This document shows, in pieces, positions 15,977 to 24,823 of a stretch of 64,000 nucleotides of DNA. Source of the stretch: Clostridium weizhouense (GTDB taxonomy: Bacteria > Bacillota > Clostridia > Clostridiales > Clostridiaceae); the NCBI RefSeq assembly GCF_019431045.1, contig NZ_JAHXPT010000009.1, forward strand, positions 124,001 to 188,000, read 5' to 3'. Every line of letters begins with the position of its first letter. Within the stretch, counting starts at the first letter, position 1. Made by a program: the position numbers and the translations under genes. Under the pieces are notes generated by a model. That model searched no databases. It was not told the origin of the DNA and saw only the letters and a list, made by a program, of their open reading frames with translations.

Positions 15977-17998
15977 ATGTTGAAAAAGTTGTCTTTTAAA
16001 ATGAAGCTGTTAATTATGATTTTGCCTGTTGTGATAATTGGAATGTCAATTTTGAGTTTTACAACATTTTATCAATTTAGAAAAAACATTCAAGAAGAAC
16101 TTATTAATAACAGATTAGAGGAAGGAAAAAAACTAACTGAGAACATAAACACTTGGTTAGAAGGGAAACTATTAGAAGTACGAAGTGCGACTAATACACC
16201 TACAGCAAAACTAATAGAAACAGATATTGCAGCAGTAGATAATTTTAATGCAGAAAGAATTAAATTTTTAGAAAAAAATTATCCAGGAGAATATGATAAT
16301 ACATCTGCAACTTTATTTAATAATGATGGGAAATCTAGAGCACAATATTCAAATGGAAACTTTGTAAATGGAGATGTATCAGAAAAACCTTGGTATCAAA
16401 ATTTAATGAAAGGTGTACCATATAATATATCTAATCCAGTAATATCAAAAGGTACTGGTAAGCTTTTAGTTGTAATAGGAGTTCCAATTAAAAATGAATC
16501 AGAACAATCAATAGGAACAATGATATCAGCAGTAAATCTTTCATATATTCAAGAAAAGGTTAAGGATTTTAAATTTGGTGAAAAAGGATATAGTTTATTA
16601 GTTGGACAAGATGGTACTATTCTTGAACATCCAGATGAATCATTAATAATGAAAACAAAAATGTCAGAAATACAAGATGGAAATATGCAATTGTTAGAAA
16701 AAGAAATGATGGAAAATGAATCAGGTGTATTTAGATTTGGAAGTGGAGATAATAAATCAATTGTATTTTATAATAAAGTTCCTTTATCAGGATGGAGTGT
16801 AGCAAGTGTAGTATCTGAAAAAGAATTATTTGCTTCTGTAGATAGATTAATGTTTATTTTATTACTAATAACGATAGTAATTGTATTTCTTATTGCACTT
16901 GTAATTATATTTGTGGCAAAACAAATGACATTACCATTAACTAAATTATCTGATTTTGCTGAAGAAATTGCATCAGGAAATCTTACAAATGAATTAGAAG
17001 TTCATGGTCAAGATGAAATTGCAAAAGTAACAAAAGGGTTAAATAATACAGTTTTAAAACTTAAAGAAATGATAGGTGACATAAGTAGTTCTGCTGATGA
17101 GGTTATGGTAGTATCCAATAGCTTAACTTCAGCGACAAGTGAATCTTTAAAAGGAAATGAAGAAGTTTCAAGAAGTATGCAAGAAATAGCTTCAGGAGCA
17201 GTATCACAGGCAGAGGGAGCAAGTAAAGCATCTATTGTAACTGAAGAGTTAGTTCAAGATATAAATGAAGTGTTTAAAAAGTGCAATTACATGATGAATA
17301 TAGTAGAAAAATCAAGTGATACTAGTATTTCTGCTTCACAAGGTGTTAAAAAAGCAGTAGATAGTATAAAGAATATAGCTGTTACGAATAAATATAATGT
17401 TGAAGAAACACAAAAATTATTAGAACAATCTAGAGAAATTGGACAAATTGTAGATGTGATAACAGAGATATCAGAACAAACTAATCTTTTATCACTTAAT
17501 GCAGCAATTGAAGCAGCTAGAGCAGGAGAGCAAGGTAGAGGATTTGCTGTAGTTGCAGAGGAAGTTAGAAATTTAGCAGAACAGTCAAGTAATTCATCAA
17601 AAAGAATAGCAGAACTTATTAATGGGGTTCAAAAACAAATTGAAATCATATCAGATAAGATGAATTCTGGAACAGATGAAGTTATGCATGGAGTTGAAAT
17701 GGCTAAATTAGTTGGTAATGATTTTAAAGATATAGAAAAAGTATTTAATGAAGTTAAAGGTATAGTATCAGAGGTATCAGAAGCTACAAACAGAATGGAA
17801 AAGAAAGCAAATGTAACATCAGAGGTAATAAATAATGTTGCGGCTGTAACAGAAGAAAATTCAGCTGTAACAGAAGAAGTTACTGCATCAAATGAGGAAC
17901 AAACTGCTTTTATGCATCAAATTGTAGATTCAACTTATACATTAGAAGAGTTAGTTAAGAAACTTAATAATACAGTAGAAAAGTTTAAACTATCATAA
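15977..17998 (+). CDS. methyl-accepting chemotaxis protein, dCache sensor
   Basis: Transmembrane chemoreceptor of 673 residues from the ATG at 15977 (GGGAGTG at 15964-15970; the frame could start five codons earlier). Order: N-terminal helix (about 10-30), outer sensor region (about 35-275) with dCache features such as [14 protein letters not shown] and [11 protein letters not shown], second helix (about 277-305), HAMP, then a long signalling coiled coil with the invariant tip [20 protein letters not shown]. It signals to CheA/CheW; ligand unknown. The leader carries a sigma-D-like promoter and a possible c-di-GMP riboswitch. It interrupts the polysaccharide locus and ends at a terminator. 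Confidence 0.92.
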   Translation: MLKKLSFKMKLLIMILPVVIIGMSILSFTTFYQFRKNIQEELINNRLEEGKKLTENINTWLEGKLLEVRSATNTPTAKLIETDIAAVDNFNAERIKFLEKNYPGEYDNTSATLFNNDGKSRAQYSNGNFVNGDVSEKPWYQNLMKGVPYNISNPVISKGTGKLLVVIGVPIKNESEQSIGTMISAVNLSYIQEKVKDFKFGEKGYSLLVGQDGTILEHPDESLIMKTKMSEIQDGNMQLLEKEMMENESGVFRFGSGDNKSIVFYNKVPLSGWSVASVVSEKELFASVDRLMFILLLITIVIVFLIALVIIFVAKQMTLPLTKLSDFAEEIASGNLTNELEVHGQDEIAKVTKGLNNTVLKLKEMIGDISSSADEVMVVSNSLTSATSESLKGNEEVSRSMQEIASGAVSQAEGASKASIVTEELVQDINEVFKKCNYMMNIVEKSSDTSISASQGVKKAVDSIKNIAVTNKYNVEETQKLLEQSREIGQIVDVITEISEQTNLLSLNAAIEAARAGEQGRGFAVVAEEVRNLAEQSSNSSKRIAELINGVQKQIEIISDKMNSGTDEVMHGVEMAKLVGNDFKDIEKVFNEVKGIVSEVSEATNRMEKKANVTSEVINNVAAVTEENSAVTEEVTASNEEQTAFMHQIVDSTYTLEELVKKLNNTVEKFKLS

Positions 17999-18027
17999 TT
18001 TAGTTATATAAAAGCATTATAAAGAAT

Positions 18028-18072
18028 AAAAAGCTTACAATCTTTATTTTAGAAGAGTGTAAGCTTTTTTAT
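18028..18072 (+). terminator. intrinsic terminator after the chemoreceptor
   Basis: AAAAAGCTTACA (18028-18039) pairs with TGTAAGCTTTTT (18058-18069), followed by TTTATTTG. Confidence 0.85.
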
Positions 18073-18257
18073 TTGATTATGTTTTTAGTGAATGTTGATA
18101 TTGTAAAACATAGCATTTTATAATATTACTACGATTGTAATAGTTATTTAATTTTTATAGATTTAAATAAAAATTTTTTTATGTTATAATCTATTAGAAT
18201 TATAAAGAAAAATAGTATAAAATGATATAATTATGTAAAAAAATAACAAAGAGGATT

Positions 18258-18308
18258 GAAAAATAATTAAGGCATTTTGGACTCGTTATTTTTCTACATA
18301 TGCCTAAT
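18258..18308 (+). repeat. MITE-like repeat family B
   Basis: GAAAAATAATTAAGGCATTTTGGACTCGTTATTTTTC (inverted AAAATAA/TTATTTT) then ATATGCCTAA at the right end. It ends 18 bases before the ATG of the GT4 gene. A left-end fragment of family A (TATGTTTTTAGTGAATGTTG, 18078-18097) lies farther upstream. Confidence 0.7.
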
Positions 18309-18326
18309 TTAAGGAGAGAAATTTAA

Positions 18327-19547
18327 ATGAATATTTTGCTTATAAACCACTATGCGGGTTCTGATTATCATGGGATGGAATTTAGATCATATTACATGGG
18401 GAGAGAATGGGTTAACATGGGTCATAATGTAACAATTGTTGGTGCAGATTTTTCTCATTTAAGAAAGAAGAATCCTACGGTTAAAAATGATTTTGAAGAA
18501 GAAATAATTGATGGAATTACTTATGTATGGGTTAAAACTCCAGAATATAAAGGTAATGGTTTAGGAAGAGTTAAAAATATAGCTACTTTTATGTATAAAT
18601 TAAGAATGAACTATAAAAAATTAGCTGACAAATATAAACCAGATGCAGTTATAGCATCTTCAACATATCCTTTAGATATATATCCAGCTCATAGAATAGC
18701 TAAAAGAAGTAATGGTAAAGTGTTTTTTGAAATACATGATTTATGGCCATTAACTCCTATGGAAATTGGAGGATATTCAGAAAAAAATCCAGCAATAGTA
18801 ATGCTTCAAAAAGCAGAAGATTTTGCATTTAAAAATTCAGATAAAATAATATCAATTTTACCTAATGCAGATAAGCATATAAGAGAAAGAGGATTTAGTA
18901 CAGATAATTATGTAAATGTACCTAATGGAATTATAATAAGTGATGAAAAGAAAAATCCTCCTATGGAAAGTAGTATAGAAAGATTACAAGAATTAAAAGA
19001 ACAAGGATATTTCTTAATCGGATATACAGGAAATCATTCACCAGCAAATTCACTAGATACTATGCTTGATGCTGCGAAAAAAACTAAAGATGAAAAAGTA
19101 AAATATATATTAGTTGGTAATGGAAACATAAAAGATGAATTAATAGAGTATGCAAAGAGCAATAATATAACTAATGTAGAATTTTTAGATCCAGTGTTAA
19201 AAGACAATATGGAAAATGTATTAAAGTTATTAGACATATGTTATATTGGCTTAAGAAAAGAAAAATTATTTATGTATGGAGTTAGTCCAAATAAATTATT
19301 TGATTATATGTTAGCTGCTAGACCGATAATTTATTCTATAGAAGCTTCAAATGATCCAGTAACTGATGCAAACTGTGGAATTTCTGTTCCAGCTGAAGAT
19401 AGTGATGCTGTAGTAGAAGCAGTTCTTAAAATTAAGAATTTATCAGATGAAGAAAAAGTAGCTATGGGTAATAATGGTCATAAGTATGTACTAGAAAATC
19501 ATACTTATCATGGATTAGCAGAAAAGTTCTTAAATGCACTTAAGTAA
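18327..19547 (+). CDS. glycosyltransferase family 4 (WbuB-like)
   Basis: GT-B enzyme of 406 residues with the N-terminal acceptor domain (MNILLINHYAGSDYHGMEFR), the central EIHDLWPLTPMEIGGY, and the C-terminal nucleotide-sugar domain (GYTGNHSPANSLDTML, YILVGNG, GVSPNKLFDYMLAARPIIY). These regions resemble WbuB/WcaI-type transferases that add a deoxyamino sugar early in O-unit assembly. It precedes the initiating sugar transferase by 89 bases. AAGGAGAGAAATTTAA is the ribosome site. Donor unknown. Confidence 0.88.
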   Translation: MNILLINHYAGSDYHGMEFRSYYMGREWVNMGHNVTIVGADFSHLRKKNPTVKNDFEEEIIDGITYVWVKTPEYKGNGLGRVKNIATFMYKLRMNYKKLADKYKPDAVIASSTYPLDIYPAHRIAKRSNGKVFFEIHDLWPLTPMEIGGYSEKNPAIVMLQKAEDFAFKNSDKIISILPNADKHIRERGFSTDNYVNVPNGIIISDEKKNPPMESSIERLQELKEQGYFLIGYTGNHSPANSLDTMLDAAKKTKDEKVKYILVGNGNIKDELIEYAKSNNITNVEFLDPVLKDNMENVLKLLDICYIGLRKEKLFMYGVSPNKLFDYMLAARPIIYSIEASNDPVTDANCGISVPAEDSDAVVEAVLKIKNLSDEEKVAMGNNGHKYVLENHTYHGLAEKFLNALK

Positions 19548-19553
19548 ATGTAA

Positions 19554-19612
19554 TTAAGGCATAATAAAAAAATAAGGGATTTTGGGACTATTATTTTCGT
19601 TTATATGCCTAA
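19554..19612 (+). repeat. MITE-like repeat family B, short complete copy
   Basis: TTAAGGCATAA (19554-19564) ... AAATAAGGGATTTTGGGACT ... TTATTTTCGTTTATATGCCTAA ending at 19612; 59 bases with inverted ends, placed between two polysaccharide genes. Confidence 0.75.
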
Positions 19613-19636
19613 ATAATTTTAGTAAAGGATAGATAT

Positions 19637-20242
19637 ATGAATAAGTTTAATAAAATAATTAAAAGAATATTTGATTTTATATGTTCTTCTTTAGGACTTA
19701 TAATACTTAGTCCACTATTTCTTATAATAGTTTTTAGAATAAAGTCTGGTTCAGATGGTCCAGTATTCTTTAAACAGATAAGAGTCGGAGAAGATGAAAA
19801 AGAGTTTGAAATTTTAAAATTTAGAACTATGGTAGTTGATGCAGAAAAGCTTGGCAAACAAATTACTGTAGGAAAAGATAATAGAATTACAAAAGTTGGA
19901 GCATTCTTAAGAAAATATAAGTTAGATGAATTACCACAATTAATTAATGTTTTTAAAGGTGAGATGAGTCTTGTAGGACCAAGACCTGAGGTGCCTAGAT
20001 ATGTTAAGTTATATAATGAAGATCAAAGACAAGTGTTTAAAGTAAAACCAGGTATAACTGACTTAGCATCAATAAGATATAAAGATGAAAATGAACTTCT
20101 TGGAAAAGCTGAAAATCCAGAAGAATTTTATATAAATACAATTATGCCAGATAAGTTAGCATTAAATTTAGAGTATATAAAGAGAAGCAATATCTTTTTT
20201 GATATTTACATAATACTTAAGACCATATTAAAGTGTATATAG
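19637..20242 (+). CDS. initiating sugar-phosphate transferase (undecaprenyl-phosphate sugar phosphotransferase)
   Basis: Membrane enzyme that loads the first sugar-1-phosphate onto undecaprenyl phosphate. The 201-residue protein has one N-terminal reentrant/helical segment (about 12-34, FDFICSSLGLIILSPLFLII) and the catalytic domain signatures FKQIRVGEDEKEFEILKFRTM, KYKLDELPQLINVFKGEMSL and VGPRPEVPRYV. It is a monotopic PglC-type short form without the extra N-terminal helices of WbaP. With the CapD-type dehydratase present, a 4-keto-derived amino sugar is a likely first sugar (inference). Confidence 0.92.
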   Translation: MNKFNKIIKRIFDFICSSLGLIILSPLFLIIVFRIKSGSDGPVFFKQIRVGEDEKEFEILKFRTMVVDAEKLGKQITVGKDNRITKVGAFLRKYKLDELPQLINVFKGEMSLVGPRPEVPRYVKLYNEDQRQVFKVKPGITDLASIRYKDENELLGKAENPEEFYINTIMPDKLALNLEYIKRSNIFFDIYIILKTILKCI

Positions 20243-20368
20243 TTTAATCAGAACATTGAAAAAATAATACTAAAATATAAAACTATATTTAAAATTTATA
20301 CTATAATATTAATATCTTTTTAATATAGCCAAACATAAAATAAAAGAAAGAGGCCGGGTGAGATTATT

Positions 20369-21472
20369 ATGAAAAAATTAAAATTTGCTATTATAGGTTG
20401 TGGAAGAATTTCTTATAAACATGTAGAAGCATTAGCTAAAAATATTGGAGAAGCTGAATTAGTTGCAACGTGTGATGTGGTTTTAGAAAAAGCTGAAGCT
20501 AAAAAAGCTGAATATATAGAAAAAACAGGAGCATCTAATGATACAGTTCATGCTTATGAAGATTATAAAAAGATGGTAGAAACTGAAGATATAGATGTTG
20601 TTACTATAGCAACAGAAAGTGGATATCATGCTGAAATAGCTATATACTGCATGAAAAAAGGTATAAATGCTTTAATAGAAAAACCAATGGCTATGTCTAT
20701 TGATGATGCAAATGAAATGATTAAAGTAGCTAAAGAAAACAATGTAAAACTTGCTGTATGTCATCAAAACAGATTTAATAAACCAATACAAAAATTAAGA
20801 AAATCAATTGAAGAAAATAAATTTGGAAGATTAGTTAATGGTACTGCAAGAATACTTTGGAATAGAAATATGGGCTATTATGAACAAGCACCTTGGAGAG
20901 GAACTTGGGCATTAGATGGTGGTACATTAATGAATCAATGTATACATAATATTGACTTACTTCAATGGATGATGGGCGGAGAAGTTGAAAGAGTATATGC
21001 TGAATGTGATACTTATTTAAGAGATATTGAAGCAGAAGATTTTGGAGCAATTGTTGTAAGATTTAAAAATGGAGCTATTGGAATTATAGAAGGATCAGCT
21101 TGTGTTTATCCAAAGAATTTAGAAGAAACTTTAAGTATATTTGGAGAAACAGGAGCAGCTGTTATTGGAGGTCTTGCTGTTAATGAACTTAAGACTTGGA
21201 GATTTGAAGGTGAAGATGAAGAAGCGGCTAAAGAAGCTGTAAATGTAAAGATAGATAATGTTTATGGGGAAGGCCATACTCCATTATTTAAGGATGTAAT
21301 TGATTCTATAAATAATGATAGAGAACCTTTAATATCAGGAGAAGAAGGTAAGAAAGCTATGTCAATAATTCTTGCTGCATATAAATCAAGAAAGACAGGA
21401 ATGCCTGTTCAATTCCCATATGAAAACTTCAGTACATTAGATATGAAAGACGATTTCAAGGGTAGAAAATAA
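20369..21472 (+). CDS. Gfo/Idh/MocA family sugar dehydrogenase
   Basis: NAD(P)-dependent oxidoreductase of 367 residues: Rossmann start FAIIGCGRISYKHVEAL, EKPMAMSIDDANEMI with the catalytic-region Lys, and the substrate domain with GTWALDGGTLMNQCIHNIDLLQ, carrying the conserved HxxD-type His. It resembles WbpB/WlbA, which oxidise UDP-GlcNAcA at C3 in the route to di-acetamido uronic acids, but other UDP-sugar dehydrogenases look alike. It is the last gene of the main polysaccharide block; downstream are a family-A repeat and a terminator at 21691. Confidence 0.82.
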   Translation: MKKLKFAIIGCGRISYKHVEALAKNIGEAELVATCDVVLEKAEAKKAEYIEKTGASNDTVHAYEDYKKMVETEDIDVVTIATESGYHAEIAIYCMKKGINALIEKPMAMSIDDANEMIKVAKENNVKLAVCHQNRFNKPIQKLRKSIEENKFGRLVNGTARILWNRNMGYYEQAPWRGTWALDGGTLMNQCIHNIDLLQWMMGGEVERVYAECDTYLRDIEAEDFGAIVVRFKNGAIGIIEGSACVYPKNLEETLSIFGETGAAVIGGLAVNELKTWRFEGEDEEAAKEAVNVKIDNVYGEGHTPLFKDVIDSINNDREPLISGEEGKKAMSIILAAYKSRKTGMPVQFPYENFSTLDMKDDFKGRK

Positions 21473-21498
21473 TTAAATAAAGAGTCTATTTTAATAGA

Positions 21499-21666
21499 AT
21501 TGTTAGTGTAGTATAAAACTCACATGGACAGAATTAAAATAGGAAACTTGACTCATATACATTCGTCCAGTAAGTTCGAGAAACAAAATATAAAATTTTG
21601 ACTCTCACTTAAGAGTTCTAAAAAGCAAATTCCAATGCCAGTTCGCCCTTATACTAAACTAACAAT
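21499..21666. repeat. MITE-like repeat family A, 168-bp copy
   Basis: Inverted ends ATTGTTAGTGTAGTATAA (21499-21516) and TTATACTAAACTAACAAT (21649-21666). The interior shares CTCACATGGACAG, TAAGAGTTCTAAAAAGC and CCAATGCCAGTTCGCCC with the copy at 5856-6079, but the middle is different. Confidence 0.8.
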
Positions 21667-21690
21667 GTTTAATTAAAACATACTCAAAAT

Positions 21691-21733
21691 AAAGGCTGAA
21701 GGAAAGAGGAGTTCTTTTCTTCAGCCTTTTATA
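21691..21733. terminator. bidirectional terminator (polysaccharide block / brnQ)
   Basis: AAAGGCTGAAG (21691-21701) pairs with CTTCAGCCTTT (21719-21729), and the stem extends inward with GAAAGA/TCTTTT. T-rich flanks occur on both strands. Confidence 0.88.
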
Positions 21734-21809
21734 TATGTTTAAGAAAGTATAATTTTTATATAAATTATGTATTTTTAGTTACTAATTAAAACGTTAATTA
21801 GTAAAATTT

Positions 21810-23081
21810 TTAGCATAAGTTAGTTACTTTTTGTTTTGACATAGGAAATATAATATATCCTATTAATATAGAAATTATAGTTGGGATAAGCCATGCAAAT
21901 CCTGATTTTGCAAGAGGAATAAAACTTAAGTCAATGAAAGGTAGTATTTCAAATATACCAAATATTAATGAAGTATAAACTCCAATTCTTACAGCTTTTC
22001 TGTTTGTTAAAATTCTGTTTACTAATGTAGTAACGATTAAAGTTATAGTAACAGGATATAATATACTTAAAATAGGACCAGATATTTTAACTATTTTATC
22101 AACACCAAGAGAACCAATAAAAATACTTATTAATGAAATTACAATTGCATTTATCTTATAAGGTAATTTTCCATTAGAAACTTTTTCAAAAAATGAAGAT
22201 CCTGCTGTTAATAATCCTATAGAAGTTGTTAAACAAGCAAGTCCAATAGCAATTCCTATTATAGTAGTACCAATATTACCTAATATATTGTTTGAAATTA
22301 ATAATAACAAACTTGTTTTAGATAAATCAGCAATTTCAAATCCACTTGTTTGAGCACCTAAAAACATTAATCCACCATAAATAAATGCTAGACCAATTAC
22401 AGCAACACCACTTGCTTTTAAAGTCATAGGAAGCAATTCTTTATCACTATATTTCTTTTCTCTAAGTGTAGTTGTAATCACAGTTGCAAACAATAATCCG
22501 GCTAAAGCATCCATTGTTTGATATCCTTCTATAAATGAGGAAGGTAATACAGAAGTTACTCCAGTTGAAGTTACATGTCCTATAGGAGAAACTATGCCTT
22601 TTATAATTATAAGAGTTAATATAACTATTAACATAGGAGTAAGATATTTACCTATAGTATCAATTATAGAAGATCTTTTTATTACAAATAATAAATTTAC
22701 TGCAAAATATATTATCATTGAAATAAGAGGACTAAGATTAGGAACCAAAGGACTTATAGTTAATTCATAAGTTGTTGCAGCAGTTCTTGGAATTGCTAAC
22801 ATTGGACCTATTGTTATAAATAATATTGTAGCAAAAATTATTGAAAATTTTGGACCTATTTTAGATGCCATTGTTTCAAATGTACCATCACCTTTTGTTG
22901 CAGCTATTATAGCAAGAAGAGGTAATCCAACGCCAGTACATACAAAGCCTATAATACCTAAAATATATTGATCACCAATCATACGCCCTAAGAATGGTGG
23001 GAATATTAAATTACCCGCACCAAAAAACATAGCAAATAAAGCGAAGCCTATTATAATTACATCTTTTGTACTTTTTTTCAT
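21810..23081 (-). CDS. brnQ: branched-chain amino acid transport system II carrier protein
   Basis: Membrane symporter (Na+ or H+ coupled) for Leu/Ile/Val, 423 residues with about twelve helices. N-terminal family signature FALFAMFFGAGNLIFPPFLG (residues about 13-32) is diagnostic of LIVCS/BrnQ carriers; later come GDGTFETMASKIGPKF and GYQTMDALAGLLFATVI. The start has AGGAGGAAATTATAT before the ATG. It is monocistronic. The leader (minus strand, from about 23250) holds a perfect 20-bp inverted repeat but no T-box signature. Confidence 0.93.
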   Translation of the reverse strand: MKKSTKDVIIIGFALFAMFFGAGNLIFPPFLGRMIGDQYILGIIGFVCTGVGLPLLAIIAATKGDGTFETMASKIGPKFSIIFATILFITIGPMLAIPRTAATTYELTISPLVPNLSPLISMIIYFAVNLLFVIKRSSIIDTIGKYLTPMLIVILTLIIIKGIVSPIGHVTSTGVTSVLPSSFIEGYQTMDALAGLLFATVITTTLREKKYSDKELLPMTLKASGVAVIGLAFIYGGLMFLGAQTSGFEIADLSKTSLLLLISNNILGNIGTTIIGIAIGLACLTTSIGLLTAGSSFFEKVSNGKLPYKINAIVISLISIFIGSLGVDKIVKISGPILSILYPVTITLIVTTLVNRILTNRKAVRIGVYTSLIFGIFEILPFIDLSFIPLAKSGFAWLIPTIISILIGYIIFPMSKQKVTNLC

Positions 23082-23194
23082 ATATAATTTCCTCCTTAAA
23101 TTTTTGAAAATATAATACTAATTCAGATTTTTATCAAATATTTTATATCTAGAAAGCATTTATTATGCCTAAATTGAAACAAAATATATAATCA

Positions 23195-23247
23195 TAAATA
23201 ATAATCTTTAATTTAAATAATTACTTAAAATTAAAGATTATTATTTA
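23195..23247. repeat. 20-bp perfect inverted repeat between brnQ and galU
   Basis: 23195-23214 pairs perfectly with 23228-23247 around a 13-nt loop; arms contain AATAATCTTTAATTT and AAATTAAAGATTATT. It is 114 bases upstream of brnQ on that strand. It may be a regulator site or a terminator/attenuator; there is no run of four or more Ts directly after either arm. Confidence 0.6.
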
Positions 23248-23652
23248 GAAGCATGTCTATCAATAAAGTCGCACTTTAGATATTAACATAACATTAAGAT
23301 ATCATCAACAAAGAATATCAATATATGACTAGAAATTTAAATAAAAAGCATAATAAAAGCGGTATATTTTTATTAAAATATTAAAAAAATATTTCGATAT
23401 TTAATATTTAAGCAACTGAATATGAAGACTTAGCATTACATATTAACACATTACTAAATATGTGATAACATAAGAGTATAATAGTGTTAAAACTAAACTA
23501 ATCTATATTTATTGTAAAAAAAGTTTTCTTTAAAATTATGCTTATAAAAAATTCAAATAAAGTTAAGAATTATTTTATAATAAAAAATATATGGAAAATA
23601 TTAAAACTATTATTTCTTTTAGATGTTTAATATTAAAAAATATAACTTTATG
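23248..23652. other. AT-rich gap upstream of galU
   Basis: No gene. TAAGCATAATAAAAGCGG-like fragments and a long A/T-rich stretch only. Promoter candidates are many and none stands out. Confidence 0.35.
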
Positions 23653-23667
23653 AGAGGAATGTATAAA

Positions 23668-24537
23668 ATGAAAGTTAAAAAAGCGATTATTCCAGCAGCT
23701 GGACTTGGAACAAGATTTTTACCAGCAACTAAAGCTCAACCAAAGGAGATGCTTCCTATAGTTGATAAGCCAACAATTCAATATATAATTGAAGAAGCCG
23801 TTGCATCAGGAATTGAAGAGATACTTATTATAACAGGAAGAAATAAAAAATGTATTGAAGATCATTTTGATAAATCAATAGAATTAGAATTAGAACTAGA
23901 GAAGTCAGGTAAGGCGGAATTATTAGAATTAGTAAAAGACATTTCTGATATGGTTGATATCCATTACATAAGACAAAAGGAGCCTAGAGGTTTAGGTCAT
24001 GCTATTCATTGTGCTAAAACATTTGTAGGCAATGAGCCATTTGCAGTATTATTAGGTGATGATGTTGTTGATAGTAAAACACCATGCTTAAAACAATTAA
24101 TTAACTGTTTTAATGAGTATAATACAACTATTTTAGGAGTTCAAACTGTACCAGAAGAAAACGTATCAAAATATGGAATAGTTAACGGAATTCATATAGA
24201 GAATAATGTATATAAAGTTAAAGATTTAGTTGAAAAGCCATCTGTTGAAGAAGCACCAAGTAATGTTGCAATTTTAGGAAGATATATAATAACTCCTCAA
24301 ATTTTTGATATTTTAGAAAATACAAAACCAGGTAAGGGTGGAGAAATACAATTAACAGATGCATTAAAAGTATTAATTAGTCAAGAAGCTATGTATGCTT
24401 ATAACTTTGAAGGAAAACGATATGATGTTGGAGATAAACTAGGATTTTTACAGGCTACAATAGAATTTGCTTTAAAGAAAAATGAATTAAGAGAAAGTTT
24501 TATTGATTATTTAAATACAAAACCTTGGGAAAAATAA
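23668..24537 (+). CDS. galU: UTP-glucose-1-phosphate uridylyltransferase
   Basis: Makes UDP-glucose from UTP and glucose-1-phosphate, a precursor of cell-surface glycans and glycolipids. With the ATG at 23668 (AGAGGAAT at 23653-23660) the protein is 289 residues, the usual family length; the frame open from 23623 adds 15 residues with no ribosome site. Motifs: IIPAAGLGTRFLPATKAQPKEMLP (nucleotide loop), KEPRGLGHAI (here QKEPRGLGHAI), VLLGDD, LVEKPS, and KGGEIQLTDAL. It stands alone with its own terminator. Confidence 0.94.
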   Translation: MKVKKAIIPAAGLGTRFLPATKAQPKEMLPIVDKPTIQYIIEEAVASGIEEILIITGRNKKCIEDHFDKSIELELELEKSGKAELLELVKDISDMVDIHYIRQKEPRGLGHAIHCAKTFVGNEPFAVLLGDDVVDSKTPCLKQLINCFNEYNTTILGVQTVPEENVSKYGIVNGIHIENNVYKVKDLVEKPSVEEAPSNVAILGRYIITPQIFDILENTKPGKGGEIQLTDALKVLISQEAMYAYNFEGKRYDVGDKLGFLQATIEFALKKNELRESFIDYLNTKPWEK

Positions 24538-24554
24538 AAAAATATTTAATATGT

Positions 24555-24602
24555 AAAGAGATTATTTTAAATTTTTAAATTTAAGATAATCTCTTTTATC
24601 TT
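24555..24602 (+). terminator. intrinsic terminator after galU
   Basis: Nearly perfect 20-bp stem, 24555-24574 with 24577-24596 (one G-U pair), ending CTCTTTTATCTTT. Confidence 0.85.
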
Positions 24603-24759
24603 TATAGAAATTTACAGATTTTTTTGTATAAAATTTTAACTTTTAGTATTTGTAATTTATAGATTTAAATAATAAAGCATTATATAATAATATTTCATAA
24701 AATAATTTAATTAAATAATAAATATAATATAAATTTCTTTAAAATCCTTTAATTACAAT

Positions 24760-24786
24760 TAAAGTATATTAAAAAAATATCGAAAA
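24760..24786 (+). promoter_or_regulatory. weak sigma-D-like promoter before the second chemoreceptor
   Basis: TAAA (24760-24763), exactly 15 bases, ATCGAAAA (24779-24786), compared with TAAA-N15-GCCGATAA. Position and gene type fit; the -10 has three changes. Confidence 0.35.
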
Positions 24787-24823
24787 TATTAATGTGTAAA
24801 AATAAAAGGGGGGAATTGTTAAA

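Noticed and set aside
23082..23260. T-box in the brnQ leader
   Set aside because: No GGTACC-type T-box sequence or specifier structure on the minus strand.
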